From assembly GCA_026991395.1 (NCBI GenBank), contig JALXBP010000105.1, positions 1 through 46,383 of the forward strand: a DNA stretch of 46,383 bases, read 5' to 3'. The DNA comes from Anaerolineae bacterium. GTDB taxonomy: Bacteria; Chloroflexota; Anaerolineae; B4-G1; SLSP01. Positions 1 to 7,278 of the stretch are shown in pieces (position 1 is the stretch's first letter; every line of letters starts with the position of its first letter). Under the pieces are notes generated by a model that did not search any database, had not been told where the DNA came from, and saw nothing but the letters and a program-made list of their open reading frames with translations. A program made the translations under genes and the position numbers.

Positions 1-1
1 C

Positions 2-211
2 CGCCCTTCCCCGACCCGGCGACGGGCGCAGGCCCTGCGCACCGCCCGCGACCTGATGGGCGGCCCGCGTCCTTCCTGGGCATCGCCTTCTGCACCGCGG
101 CCTGCTCCGCCGTCCTACCGCGTCGTCCCGCCGCGAGGTGCCCCGGGCCGCTGGGTCGAGGAGGTCGAGGCCAAGGCCCTGGAAGAAAGCGAGGAGGAAT
201 TCGATGAATGA
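2..211 (+). CDS. 3' end of an unknown gene (5' truncated)
   Basis: One frame is open from the first complete codon of the window to a TGA at 209-211. It encodes about 69 residues: an Arg/Ala-rich stretch, a Pro-rich linker, then an acidic tail ending EESEEEFDE. The stop overlaps the next gene's ATG (ATGAATGA), the usual sign of translational coupling. No domain is recognisable in what remains. If the window is a linearised circle, this could be related to the open frame at the far end of the window, but the two are not in phase across the ends as given. Confidence 0.6.
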   Translation, partial: RPSPTRRRAQALRTARDLMGGPRPSWASPSAPRPAPPSYRVVPPRGAPGRWVEEVEAKALEESEEEFDE

Positions 212-1583
212 GGCAACCCTGCCCCGACCGCTGCACAACAAGGCGCGGCACATCATCCGCGTCCTGCCTGCCACGTTAGCACAGCGTGGCCTGAAGCCCG
301 CCATCAGGGAGTGGATTGCTACGCCCTCCCAGCAAAGCGGTGCCTGGTGGCTCTTCGGCATCCTCGATGTCGAGCAAATCGAGCGGCTGGAGGCCTACAC
401 CGACGCCGCCGTGCTCCACCACCTGAGCACCGCCCTGCGCGGGATACCGATCTACATCTCCAACTCCAACGGACTGCGCTATGCCATCTCCCTCTCGCCC
501 CTGCCCAGCCTGCCGCGCAAGGTCGAATTCCCCGCCGATGCCCCGCGCGACATGCTGGGGATGGGCGCGGGGTATCGCGGCCCTCTCTCCGTGCCGTGGA
601 AGGTCGGCCACCTGCTGGTCGCAGGGATGACCGGCTACGGAAAGTCCAACTTCCTGCGCCTCATCGCCTACCAGGCGCTGCGCGACGGCCTGCGCCTGCT
701 CCTGGCCGACCCCTACGGCACGACCTTCGCCATGCTCAGAGACCACCCTGCCCTGCAGGCCCCCATCGCCACCGATGCCTTCTCGACGCAGGAGATCATC
801 GAGGAGGCACTGGCCGAATGTACACGCCGTGCAATGCACTACGAACAAATCCCGGGCTATCCCGAAAACCTGGAGGAGTACAACGCCGCTGCGCTGAAGG
901 CAGGGAAGGAGCCGCTGCCCCGCCTCCTCGTCATCCTCGACGAATACACCAACCTCGTCGCAGAGGCCGGAGGCCCGCGCAGTACCCTTGCCCAGAGCGT
1001 GGATCGCCTGGCCCGTATCGGGCGCAAGTTCGGCGTCGTCCTTGTCTGGGCGGCACAGGAGTTCAACCGAAGCCTCGTCGGGCGGCTGCGTGACCAGGGG
1101 GAGGCCGTGGCCTTCCGCCTGCGCAACGCCGACGCTGCCCGCAACTTGGGGTTACCCCAGGCCGTCCACCTGCGCCGCAAGGGACTGGCCGTCAGCACCC
1201 GATGGGGGACGTTCCAGAGCTACCTGCTGCCCAAGGAGCTGCTCATCGAGGCGGCAGGAGCCTCTTCCCGCGCAGGCGCACCGTTCCAGCTCGGCGAGGA
1301 GGAGCTTCGCCTCCTGCGCCTTGCGCAGGAGCACGGCGGGATGCTCTCCATCCCCATCCTGAAAGAGGCGGGGTGGTCGGAGTGGGCGGCCCGCACCATC
1401 CTGCGCCGGTGGGAAGAGCGCGGCTGGCTGCGCCGCGACCGCGCCGGTCGGCGTACCATCACCGCCGCCCTGCGGGAAGTTGCCTCAAGGCCTCAAGGCC
1501 CTCAAGGGGCCTCAAGGGACCTCAAGGCACCTCAAGGCCCTCAAGGTCTCTCGCAAGGCCTTGTCGAAGGAGGTATGGCGTGA
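204..1583 (+). CDS. FtsK/TcpA-like DNA translocase
   Basis: 459-residue P-loop ATPase of the FtsK/SpoIIIE/TcpA type, expected to move double-stranded DNA during partition or conjugation. Walker A GMTGYGKSN is at about 140-148. Walker B LLVILDEYT is at about 241-250. The following segment (RLARIGRKFGVVLVWAAQEF) is typical of FtsK motor domains. The C-terminus (about 365-430) reads as a winged helix, in the place of the FtsK gamma domain, followed by a PQGPQG-rich tail whose DNA is the CCTCAAGG array. There are no obvious membrane helices, so it would need a partner or act in the cytoplasm. I chose the ATG at 204 rather than one at 138 because it follows GAGGAGGA and overlaps the upstream stop. 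The gene overlaps parA (GTGA), so the two are probably co-translated. Assignment to conjugation rather than segregation is open. Confidence 0.8.
   Translation: MNEATLPRPLHNKARHIIRVLPATLAQRGLKPAIREWIATPSQQSGAWWLFGILDVEQIERLEAYTDAAVLHHLSTALRGIPIYISNSNGLRYAISLSPLPSLPRKVEFPADAPRDMLGMGAGYRGPLSVPWKVGHLLVAGMTGYGKSNFLRLIAYQALRDGLRLLLADPYGTTFAMLRDHPALQAPIATDAFSTQEIIEEALAECTRRAMHYEQIPGYPENLEEYNAAALKAGKEPLPRLLVILDEYTNLVAEAGGPRSTLAQSVDRLARIGRKFGVVLVWAAQEFNRSLVGRLRDQGEAVAFRLRNADAARNLGLPQAVHLRRKGLAVSTRWGTFQSYLLPKELLIEAAGASSRAGAPFQLGEEELRLLRLAQEHGGMLSIPILKEAGWSEWAARTILRRWEERGWLRRDRAGRRTITAALREVASRPQGPQGASRDLKAPQGPQGLSQGLVEGGMA
1483..1546 (+). repeat. Seven phased CCTCAAGG repeats before parA
   Basis: Exact CCTCAAGG copies begin at 1483, 1491, 1500, 1510, 1520, 1530 and 1539, so spacing is 8-10 bp, close to one helical turn. 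The array lies inside the end of the translocase gene and just upstream of parA. Short phased direct repeats next to parA are the usual form of a centromere/operator bound by ribbon-helix-helix partition proteins, and such a protein is encoded at 2345-2692. Its role as parS is inference. Confidence 0.6.
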
Positions 1584-2335
1584 AGATTATCGCCGTAGCA
1601 GCACAGAAAGGCGGCGTAGGCAAGACGACAACGGCGATCACCCTGGCCCACGGGCTGGCGCTCGAGGGCAAGACGGTGCTCCTCGTCGATCTCGACCCGC
1701 AGGGACAGGTGGCCGTTGCCTTGGGGCAACCCCAGGCATCGGGCATCTACCGGCTGCTCGTCGCCGAAGTCCCCTTGCGCGACGTTGCACGGAGGACAGG
1801 GCGCAATCACCTCTGGCTTCTGCCCGGCGACAAGCGCACAGTCACGGCGCAGACCGTCCTGCTCTCCGAGGGGTGGAACCTTGCCGAGGCGCTGCGGCAG
1901 AACCTCACGGCCCGCCTCAACGGGGGGATCGACTACCTTGTCTTCGACACAGCCCCGTCCGTTGGAGGCTTCCAAGAGGCAGCCGTTGCCCTCTCCGACC
2001 TTGCCATTGTCCCTGCGGCCACCGACCACCTTGCCCTACACGGGGTGGCCAGCTTCCTGAGCACAATAGCCGTTCTGCGTCGTCGGCAGGGCTGGCAGGG
2101 GGCGATCTGGATGCAGCCGACCTTCTTCGACCCCACGCGGGCATCGCGGGAAAACCTTGCCCTGCTGCAAGACAAGGGCAAAGAGCTGGGACTGCCCGTC
2201 CTGCCGCCCATCCACCGCGCCACCATCCTGCGCGAGGCCGCCGCAGCAGGGCAGACCATCTTCGAGTATGACCCGCGCAGCCGTGCCGCCGAGGAATACG
2301 CTCAGCTCATCTGGAACGTCCTGGAATTCACGTAG
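1580..2335 (+). CDS. parA: ParA-family partition ATPase
   Basis: 251-residue ParA/Soj-type ATPase that would position plasmid copies on the nucleoid. The N-terminal deviant Walker A is intact (QKGGVGKTTT, about 9-18), followed by LLVDLDPQGQ (Walker A') and YLVFDTAPSVGG (Walker B). There is no N-terminal DNA-binding extension, as in short type Ib-like ParA proteins that leave operator binding to a small RHH partner. The start is the GTG at 1580, placed by AAGGAGG 7 bases upstream and overlapping the previous stop (GTGA). An RHH gene follows 9 bases after the stop. Together with the upstream repeat array this makes a complete partition cassette. Confidence 0.93.
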   Translation: MKIIAVAAQKGGVGKTTTAITLAHGLALEGKTVLLVDLDPQGQVAVALGQPQASGIYRLLVAEVPLRDVARRTGRNHLWLLPGDKRTVTAQTVLLSEGWNLAEALRQNLTARLNGGIDYLVFDTAPSVGGFQEAAVALSDLAIVPAATDHLALHGVASFLSTIAVLRRRQGWQGAIWMQPTFFDPTRASRENLALLQDKGKELGLPVLPPIHRATILREAAAAGQTIFEYDPRSRAAEEYAQLIWNVLEFT

Positions 2336-2344
2336 GAGGCAACA

Positions 2345-2692
2345 ATGCCGAGGAAGAAGCGAGCAGTCAATGACCCCTTCGCCGCGCTTGAAACCGAGGT
2401 TCCCTTGGAGCCGACGGAGGCCATCCCCGCCGTCCTGGGGCGTCGCCCAAGCCGTGCCAAGCGCAACAGAGCGTGGGAAACAAGGCACAGAACACGGTCC
2501 TACCGATACATTCCGGACGAGGTGCATCAGGAGATCGTCGCCATTGCGCAGCAGATGCACGTACCCACAGGGGAGATCGTGCGCCGCCTGCTGGAGTACG
2601 GCTTAGAGGCACTCCGTGAAGGACGCCTCGCCCTTACCCCGCATCCGCGCAATGCGGTCTCGATGACCCTCTACCCGGAGGAGAGGCGATGA
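2345..2692 (+). CDS. Ribbon-helix-helix DNA-binding protein, probable ParB partner
   Basis: 115-residue basic protein. A disordered N-terminus of about 45 residues is followed by RSYRYIPDEVHQEIVAIAQ and TGEIVRRLLEYGLEALREG, the strand-helix-helix pattern of CopG/ParG/Omega-type dimers. In small ParA systems the RHH protein binds direct-repeat centromeres and represses the par operon, and the CCTCAAGG array at 1483-1546 is the natural target. It sits immediately after parA with a good AGGAGG site. That it is the centromere protein is inferred from position and fold. Confidence 0.7.
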   Translation: MPRKKRAVNDPFAALETEVPLEPTEAIPAVLGRRPSRAKRNRAWETRHRTRSYRYIPDEVHQEIVAIAQQMHVPTGEIVRRLLEYGLEALREGRLALTPHPRNAVSMTLYPEERR

Positions 2693-2699
2693 CGCAAGC

Positions 2700-2747
2700 G
2701 GCATCGTCAGCGGCACCGCTTACGGCATCGTCAGCGGCACCGCTTAC
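2700..2747 (+). repeat. 24-bp perfect tandem repeat containing CCGCTTAC
   Basis: A 24-bp unit beginning GGCATCGTCAG and ending CACCGCTTAC occurs at 2700-2723 and again at 2724-2747 without mismatch. Each copy ends in CCGCTTAC, the same 8-mer found in both orientations at 7294-7358. It lies just after the RHH gene, upstream of the replication gene. It may be a binding site for an element-encoded regulator or initiator; function unknown. Confidence 0.6.
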
Positions 2748-2820
2748 GACGCCGCCAACATAGCCGCTTGCATCCCGCCGCGACGCCTTCCAGAGGGCGG
2801 CGAGGCGCGGGCGAAGTGGA

Positions 2821-2884
2821 GGCGATGCTCTCCCGATCCTCCGCCCTTCGTCCGTTCCCTCGCCCTCCTCTGGAGAGCATCGCC
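2821..2884 (+). other. 13-bp perfect inverted repeat, 38-nt loop
   Basis: GGCGATGCTCTCC at 2821-2833 is the exact reverse complement of 2872-2884, separated by a C-rich loop of 38 nt. It lies in the leader of the replication gene region, ahead of the AAGGAGG at 2891. The location fits an attenuator or copy-control structure, but nothing else in the sequence proves this. Confidence 0.5.
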
Positions 2885-2905
2885 AGGAGGAAGGAGGACA
2901 AGACG

Positions 2906-3163
2906 ATGAATGAAAGGGGGTGGTACAACGTCCCCGTACCCTCAGGAGGCCTTCCAGGGGGGTACGCAGGAGGCGCGGCCCGCCTCTTCGCGATGTGTGC
3001 GAGGGGTGGTAGCGGTGCCGTGGCCTGGATTGCATGGTGGATGGACGGAGGCGTTCGACGGAGCGCCGGGGTGTGCTCGCTGGGCCCTCGGCTGGTGGCT
3101 TCCACAACGGGAAGCGCCGGGGTGTGCTCTTTGGGCCCTCGGTTGGTGGCTCCGAGGGGGTGA
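2906..3163 (+). CDS. Possible small leader ORF upstream of the replication gene
   Basis: 85 codons starting at an ATG placed 8 bases after AAGGAGG (2891-2897). The product is Gly/Ala/Trp-rich, with 12 residues repeated (SAGVCSLGPRLV) because of the 39-bp DNA repeat at 3062-3151. It has no recognised domain, and its composition is not convincing as a folded protein. The stop (TGA 3161-3163) is only a few bases before the replication gene's ATG at 3168, so it could be a translationally coupled leader peptide of the kind used in plasmid copy control. Equally, the stretch could be an untranslated leader. Confidence 0.35.
   Translation: MNERGWYNVPVPSGGLPGGYAGGAARLFAMCARGGSGAVAWIAWWMDGGVRRSAGVCSLGPRLVASTTGSAGVCSLGPRLVAPRG
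3062..3151 (+). repeat. 39-bp direct repeat, two copies 51 bp apart
   Basis: 3062-3100 and 3113-3151 match at 36 of 39 positions, starting AGCGCCGGGGTGTGCTC and including GGGCCCTCGG. Unit spacing is 51 bp, a multiple of three, so the small ORF stays open. The second copy ends 17 bases before the initiator start codon, a position compatible with an autoregulatory site or a leader RNA structure. Confidence 0.6.
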
Positions 3164-3167
3164 GACA

Positions 3168-4352
3168 ATGCCGCGACAACGACGACGTGGACGACCACCC
3201 ATATCGCCGTCAGCGTGGGAGCTGCCCGACTTCATCAAGGTTCCCACCTGGCTATTGTCGATACCCTTGAGCGCCAATGCCCTGAAGCTGTGGATCGTCC
3301 TGCGCACTCATGCCTGGAGGGATGAAGAGCGTGGTCGCTTCAGTCCTCCTGCTGTGGCGCTGATGGACAAGGAGCTTCAGCAGTGGATGGGGATGACACG
3401 ACAACAGATCAACAACCTGATACGGGAACTGGAGAGAAACGGCCTGCTTACCCGACAACGTAAGGAGGGGCGGCGATACCTGCGGCTGGTAAAACCGGAG
3501 GGAATTAACGTAAAACCTATTTTACGTAAAATAGATTTTACGGAAAATCCCTATCATCATGATCTATATAGAGATAGATCTATTGGAGAGAGTCACGTAG
3601 TAGATCCAACCGATGATGATGATCTCTCTCTAAAGAGACATGGGGCGAATTTACGTCAAATGGATTTTACGGAAAATCCATTTGACATTAATTCCCCGCC
3701 ATCGCCATCCCCGCAGGACGCTCTCCTCGCCTTCCTGACAGAGCGGGGCGTCTTCGAGGCTCCGGCCAGGCGCATTGTCGAAGCCCTGATGGACGAACGC
3801 GGCCTTGATCTCGACGAAGCCAAAGCCGCCTTCCTGAAGACCTTGCGGGAAACAGAGGACATCCGCCTGACCGTGGCCCGTCTCAAGGACGGCCATCTCG
3901 ATGAGGACGTGGAGGCCGCCCTGGATGAAGCCAAGTGGGGCAGAGTGGAAAGCGGCGGTGAAGGAAACACCGATCTGCCGCCGGTTTCGCCCTTCCGGCC
4001 CCAACGCCTGCGCCTGCGCATCGATCCGGAGGCTCAAGACCTCTGGCGTCAGGTGCTGAGCGAACTGGAATTGCAGTTATCGCGACCGGTCTTCGACACC
4101 TGGTTGCGTCCCTCGCGCGGGCTGGCCCTGCGTGCCAACGGTGACGGACGACAGCACCTGTATGTCCTGGTTACCAACGGCTACGCCGCGGAATGGCTCT
4201 CCGGCAGGCTCTACCCGCGTATCCTCAAAACGGTGAGGTCGCTCTGGGCGGGCGAAGGCGATCCTCCGCCGGTCGAGTTTCTCACGAAGGAGACCTTACC
4301 CGATGACCTCGTTGCTCCTCCGCCGGTCGAGTTCTTCATCGGGGAGGCATAG
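3168..4352 (+). CDS. Replication initiator: winged helix plus DnaA-N-like domain
   Basis: 394 residues in three parts. Residues 1-115 form a winged-helix DNA-binding domain (basic tip, then LPDFIKVPTWLLS..., MTRQQINNLIRELERNGLLTR), like the N-terminus of DnaD/RepA_N-type initiators. Residues 115-175 are a low-complexity linker whose DNA carries palindromes (3517-3686). Residues 283-380 (LWRQVLSELELQLSRPVFDTWL...YVLVTNGYAAEWLSGRLYPRI) match the DnaA domain I pattern, which contacts the replicative helicase in DnaA. There is no AAA+ domain. The likely role is to bind an origin inside its own gene and recruit helicase. I chose the ATG at 3168 (after GAGGGGG) over 2910 because the upstream codons are repeat DNA. 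The origin role is inference; the DnaA-N match is strong. Confidence 0.75.
   Translation: MPRQRRRGRPPISPSAWELPDFIKVPTWLLSIPLSANALKLWIVLRTHAWRDEERGRFSPPAVALMDKELQQWMGMTRQQINNLIRELERNGLLTRQRKEGRRYLRLVKPEGINVKPILRKIDFTENPYHHDLYRDRSIGESHVVDPTDDDDLSLKRHGANLRQMDFTENPFDINSPPSPSPQDALLAFLTERGVFEAPARRIVEALMDERGLDLDEAKAAFLKTLRETEDIRLTVARLKDGHLDEDVEAALDEAKWGRVESGGEGNTDLPPVSPFRPQRLRLRIDPEAQDLWRQVLSELELQLSRPVFDTWLRPSRGLALRANGDGRQHLYVLVTNGYAAEWLSGRLYPRILKTVRSLWAGEGDPPPVEFLTKETLPDDLVAPPPVEFFIGEA
3517..3686 (+). repeat. AT-rich palindromes inside the initiator gene (candidate origin)
   Basis: 3517-3534 is a perfect 18-bp palindrome centred on TTTACGTAAA. 3534-3549 is GATTTT-ACGG-AAAATC. 3655-3668 and 3673-3686 are perfect 14-bp arms around the same ACGG spacer. 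All share the core TTTTACG(T/G)(A/N)AAAT, in a patch much richer in A+T than its surroundings. They code for a repeated peptide (DFTENP twice). Initiator sites within the rep gene are known for RepA_N-type plasmids, so this is the best origin candidate in the window. Confidence 0.6.
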
Positions 4353-4354
4353 CC

Positions 4355-5074
4355 ATGAGCGATGGGACGGGGATCACAGGGCATATTCTGCGCTGGGACA
4401 TCCTGGGCGGATTGCCGTTGCGCAGTGGGTCGGTGGATATGATCTTCACCGATCCGCCCTATGACCGTCAGGCATTGCCTTTGTACGGCGCAGTTGCGCG
4501 GGAGGCGGCGCGTCTGCTGCGTCCCGGTGGCTTCGTCGCCGTGATGGCCGGGCATCTCTACTTCGACGAGATCATCGGTCTTTTCAGCAGAGAGACCGAA
4601 CTGGCCTATCACTTCACCTTCGTGCTGGGACTGAGTGGCAGGTACGGGGGACTGGTGTGGCGCAGACGAATGCCGATTGCCATACGTACAAAGTTGGTCC
4701 TCGTCTATCGCCGTCGTGGGGGAGGTTGCCAGCGCACGGCTATGACTTCGCTCTACTGGGGCGACGGGGCGGACAAGGACTTTCACCCGTGGGGGCAGGA
4801 CGTGGACAGTCATCGGTACTACATCGACTGCCTGACGGCGCCGGGTGATCTGGTCGTCGATCCGCTGGCCGGTGGCGGGACAACGGCTGTGGCCTGCGAA
4901 CTGATCGGCCGCCGGTGGATCGTCGGGGACATCGACGAAGTTGCCGTTGAGACAATGCGCAAGCGGCTTGGCGGCATCATACCGCTTCATCGGCAAGAAC
5001 CCGAACAACTCACCCTGTGGAATGGGACACAGTCCTGGGGCATAGCCGAGCACGACACAGTCAGGAGGCCATAG
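4355..5074 (+). CDS. DNA amino-methyltransferase, beta-class order
   Basis: 239-residue N4-cytosine/N6-adenine DNA methyltransferase. The catalytic motif IFTDPPYD is at about 30-37 and precedes the AdoMet-binding motif VVDPLAGGGTTAVACELIGRRW at about 165-187, the order typical of beta-class enzymes. It is short, with no obvious target-recognition insert and no restriction endonuclease nearby, so it looks like a solitary methylase that marks or protects element DNA. It starts 2 bases after the initiator's stop and is followed directly by the next gene (stop 5074, ATG 5075), so all three are probably one operon. The target sequence cannot be read from the protein. Confidence 0.85.
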   Translation: MSDGTGITGHILRWDILGGLPLRSGSVDMIFTDPPYDRQALPLYGAVAREAARLLRPGGFVAVMAGHLYFDEIIGLFSRETELAYHFTFVLGLSGRYGGLVWRRRMPIAIRTKLVLVYRRRGGGCQRTAMTSLYWGDGADKDFHPWGQDVDSHRYYIDCLTAPGDLVVDPLAGGGTTAVACELIGRRWIVGDIDEVAVETMRKRLGGIIPLHRQEPEQLTLWNGTQSWGIAEHDTVRRP

Positions 5075-5557
5075 ATGAGCCACACTGCCCTTGTCAAATG
5101 GCTGGGCACGAAGAATGACTATGACGAGCGCTTCTGGGAGGCGCTGAAGACGTTGTATATCTACTGGGGTGCTATCGGGGCGACCTTTCCCCTCGATGTG
5201 CCTCGCAGCCGGTGGACGCTGGAACAGACCAAGACCTTCTCCACCTTCTGGCTGGGCCAGCTATGGCACGACGTTGCAAGGGACCTTGTCAAGGCTTGGG
5301 ACAAGGCATGGGCCGAGCTTGGGGCACGTGAGCGCAAAGCCCTGCGCCGCATCGCCTGTGATGGCGGCCACGTTGACCTGCTGCGCTCGAACCTCACGCC
5401 GTTGGCGGGCTTAGGGGCCTATACGCGGTCCGGCTACCTCGACCACGTCCTGACGGGCAACTTCGCCTACTACGTCTGCTTCTACGCAGGCAAGCCCGCA
5501 GAGGCGCGGTCACGGCTGGAAACGATGCTGGCCAGCAACGGATACAGAGTACAATGA
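5075..5557 (+). CDS. Unknown 160-residue protein
   Basis: It begins immediately after the methyltransferase stop, with AGGAGG 5 bases before the ATG, so it is certainly translated if the operon is. The sequence is Trp/Tyr-rich and mostly helical (WEALKTLYIYWGAIGATFP, DLVKAWDKAWAELGARERKALRRIAC), with no signal peptide or membrane helix and no motif I recognise. It is the last gene before the ATTGC-rich non-coding region. Confidence 0.7.
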   Translation: MSHTALVKWLGTKNDYDERFWEALKTLYIYWGAIGATFPLDVPRSRWTLEQTKTFSTFWLGQLWHDVARDLVKAWDKAWAELGARERKALRRIACDGGHVDLLRSNLTPLAGLGAYTRSGYLDHVLTGNFAYYVCFYAGKPAEARSRLETMLASNGYRVQ

Positions 5558-6089
5558 GCAGCAACGCAGCCGCCGCAATACTCTATTGCGTGGCAACATT
5601 GCCAAGGGGGGACATGTTCATTGTCATCTCATTGCTGTCAACATTGCCACGCCCTTGTTATTTGCCCCAGCGCATAAGCAATGCAATGCGTCAATGCACA
5701 AATCGGCGCTGCGCTGCCCCTGTTCTCTTCGGAGAAAGGGCCAATGTTCATTCGGGCGCACACACAGCGACCGCACAACAGGGATCGGGGGGCATTGGTG
5801 CAGGAGGCAATGCACGTATTGCGCTGGCAACAGATCATTGCGCAGTAACGCTGCGCTTAGGGATTGCCCTATCCGGTAAACGATGCAATTCTCCATTGCG
5901 TGGCAATATTGCCACGCACTTAGGACTTGCCTCTGCTAATGCGCACTGCAAAGCATCGGCGCAATGCGGCTGCTTATGGCCCCTTGGAAAAAGGGCAATG
6001 CGTACTTGCCGGTGCGGGACTATGTGCAGCGTACCGCGGAGGGAGCGCCGCCGTGCGGCGCAGCCGTCGTTGAACGGGGGAAAAAGGCA
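5558..6089 (+). other. Non-coding region rich in ATTGC/GCAAT repeats and hairpins
   Basis: About 530 bases without a credible gene; the one long frame gives an unprotein-like Cys/Arg-rich product. ATTGC or its complement recurs many times. GCGTGGCAA(C/T)ATTGCCA occurs at 5588-5604 and again at 5898-5914, where it forms the 20-bp perfect palindrome at 5898-5917; a half copy, ATTGCCACGC, is at 5643-5652. A TTCTC-TTCG-GAGAA hairpin (5723-5736) has a UUCG tetraloop closed by C-G, typical of structured RNA. GCGCAG-TAAC-GCTGCGC lies near 5840. It could be a structured RNA, an origin or a transfer region; no promoter decides between these. Confidence 0.5.
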
Positions 6090-6548
6090 ATGGGCGACAC
6101 GGCACACACAAAGGTGAAACTCTCCCCGGATGTGGCCCTGGCCCGGCTCATCGCCGCGGCCAGAGGCAACCCGCGAGACCTGCTCCTGCCTGCGACGAAG
6201 TATCCGCTGGAGGCCGTGCTGCTCCGACGGGATGACGGCTCTCTGATCGTCGTCCTCGCCGTGCCCTCCGGCGGGGTGGGGAGGACGGAGACGCTGGTCG
6301 CGGTGCAGCCTGTTACTCTGAGGGGAACCTTGGTTACCCACAACAACGGACTGCACTACCTGGTTACGGCGCAGGGCGTCAGCGTCCCGCTCAAGGTCGG
6401 GCGCTACGGCGCGGCCCTGCGGCTGCTGGCCGGACAGCGGGTGGAGATCAGGGGGAACTACGCCGAAGGGGGCTACTTCGACGTGGCCGAGATGAAGGTC
6501 GAGGAGGAAGGAGGCATCGATGATAACGATGACGCCGGCGGCCTATGA
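6090..6548 (+). CDS. Unknown 152-residue protein
   Basis: I place the start at the ATG at 6090; upstream in-frame codons belong to the repeat region and do not look like protein. The N-terminal half is helical (SPDVALARLIAAARGNPRDLLLP). The C-terminal half alternates short strands (VTLRGTLVTHNNGLHYLVTAQGVSVPLKV, LLAGQRVEIRGNYAEGGYFDVAEM), which reads like a small OB-fold domain, so a nucleic-acid-binding role is possible but unproven. The end is acidic. The next gene starts inside it at 6520, indicating coupled translation. Confidence 0.65.
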   Translation: MGDTAHTKVKLSPDVALARLIAAARGNPRDLLLPATKYPLEAVLLRRDDGSLIVVLAVPSGGVGRTETLVAVQPVTLRGTLVTHNNGLHYLVTAQGVSVPLKVGRYGAALRLLAGQRVEIRGNYAEGGYFDVAEMKVEEEGGIDDNDDAGGL

Positions 6549-6738
6549 CGAACAGGGCTACGGGTACTATGCTCCGAATGAAACGGTGCTGCGCCGCTTC
6601 GTCGAGTTGTTGCAGCGGCAGGAGGCAAAGGGGAAGGGCCGGTCGGTCTCCCTGGCCCGGCTCTGGCGGGAGGCAGGCGGTGCGATGGCCGTGCCCGTCC
6701 CGGGGGAAGAGAGCGACAACGATGATGAGGTACAGTGA
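6520..6738 (+). CDS. Small unknown protein, 72 residues
   Basis: ATG at 6520 lies 7 bases after AGGAGG, inside the end of the previous gene. The product has a helical, basic middle (ETVLRRFVELLQRQEAKGKGRSVSLARLWREAG) that resembles a helix-turn-helix without being convincing, and an acidic tail (EESDNDDEVQ). The following gene starts inside its last codons. Overlap on both sides is the best evidence that it is real. Confidence 0.6.
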   Translation: MITMTPAAYDEQGYGYYAPNETVLRRFVELLQRQEAKGKGRSVSLARLWREAGGAMAVPVPGEESDNDDEVQ

Positions 6739-7231
6739 TGCTGTGCTTCGGCGATGGAGCGGGCAGGTAGAGGACTACCGCCTTGCCGGGTCCGGGGTCT
6801 TCGAGGCCCTGCGGGCCTACTGGCTGCTGTTGAAGCGCTATCTTCCCTCCGGGCCGCACATCGTCTATATGGGCCGTGCAGATTACGTGCGGCTAACCGA
6901 ACTCTGGCGGTACCAGTGGGCCGTTCCGCACCCCGGCGTTCCCGACCTCGTTCTGGCCTGGCTGGATGCCTGGGACGGGTTCTCAGTGGAGCTTCGCCGG
7001 GTGCTGCTCCTGGCGGCGGCAGGGCACAGCAACAGAGCCGGTATTATTCCCCCGCGGTTCGCTGGAGAGGTGCGGAAGCGGCTCGGAGGACTTGGGGCCT
7101 TCTGCGAGATGTCATCCGTCGGGCTGGCGTTGCTGGGGAATTTCCGCTTCTTTACCCTTGCTTTCCAGGAGCAAAGGGTACGGGAGGGGCTGCGCCTGGC
7201 GCTGGAGACCTGGCGGCAGGGGGTGAGATAG
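6722..7231 (+). CDS. Unknown 169-residue protein
   Basis: Begins MMRYSDAVLRRW at 6722 (or the second ATG at 6725), inside the end of the preceding small gene, so the three genes 6090-7231 form a tightly coupled operon. The product is basic, rich in Arg, Leu and Trp, and largely helical (LRAYWLLLKRYLPSGP, RRVLLLAAAGHSNRAG, FRFFTLAFQEQRVREGLRLALETW). No membrane segment or catalytic motif is clear, and I recognise no family. The stop at 7231 is followed by the CCGCTTAC box cluster. Confidence 0.6.
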   Translation: MMRYSDAVLRRWSGQVEDYRLAGSGVFEALRAYWLLLKRYLPSGPHIVYMGRADYVRLTELWRYQWAVPHPGVPDLVLAWLDAWDGFSVELRRVLLLAAAGHSNRAGIIPPRFAGEVRKRLGGLGAFCEMSSVGLALLGNFRFFTLAFQEQRVREGLRLALETWRQGVR

Positions 7232-7278
7232 TGATCGACGGAGATCGCGACCGAGACTTTTCGGGGTCTTTTCACCCT

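Noticed and set aside
5554-6117. Long + strand open frame across the ATTGC-rich region
   Set aside because: Product is Cys/Arg/Ala-rich without protein-like segments, overlaps the repeats and the real gene at 6090, and has no ribosome-binding site.
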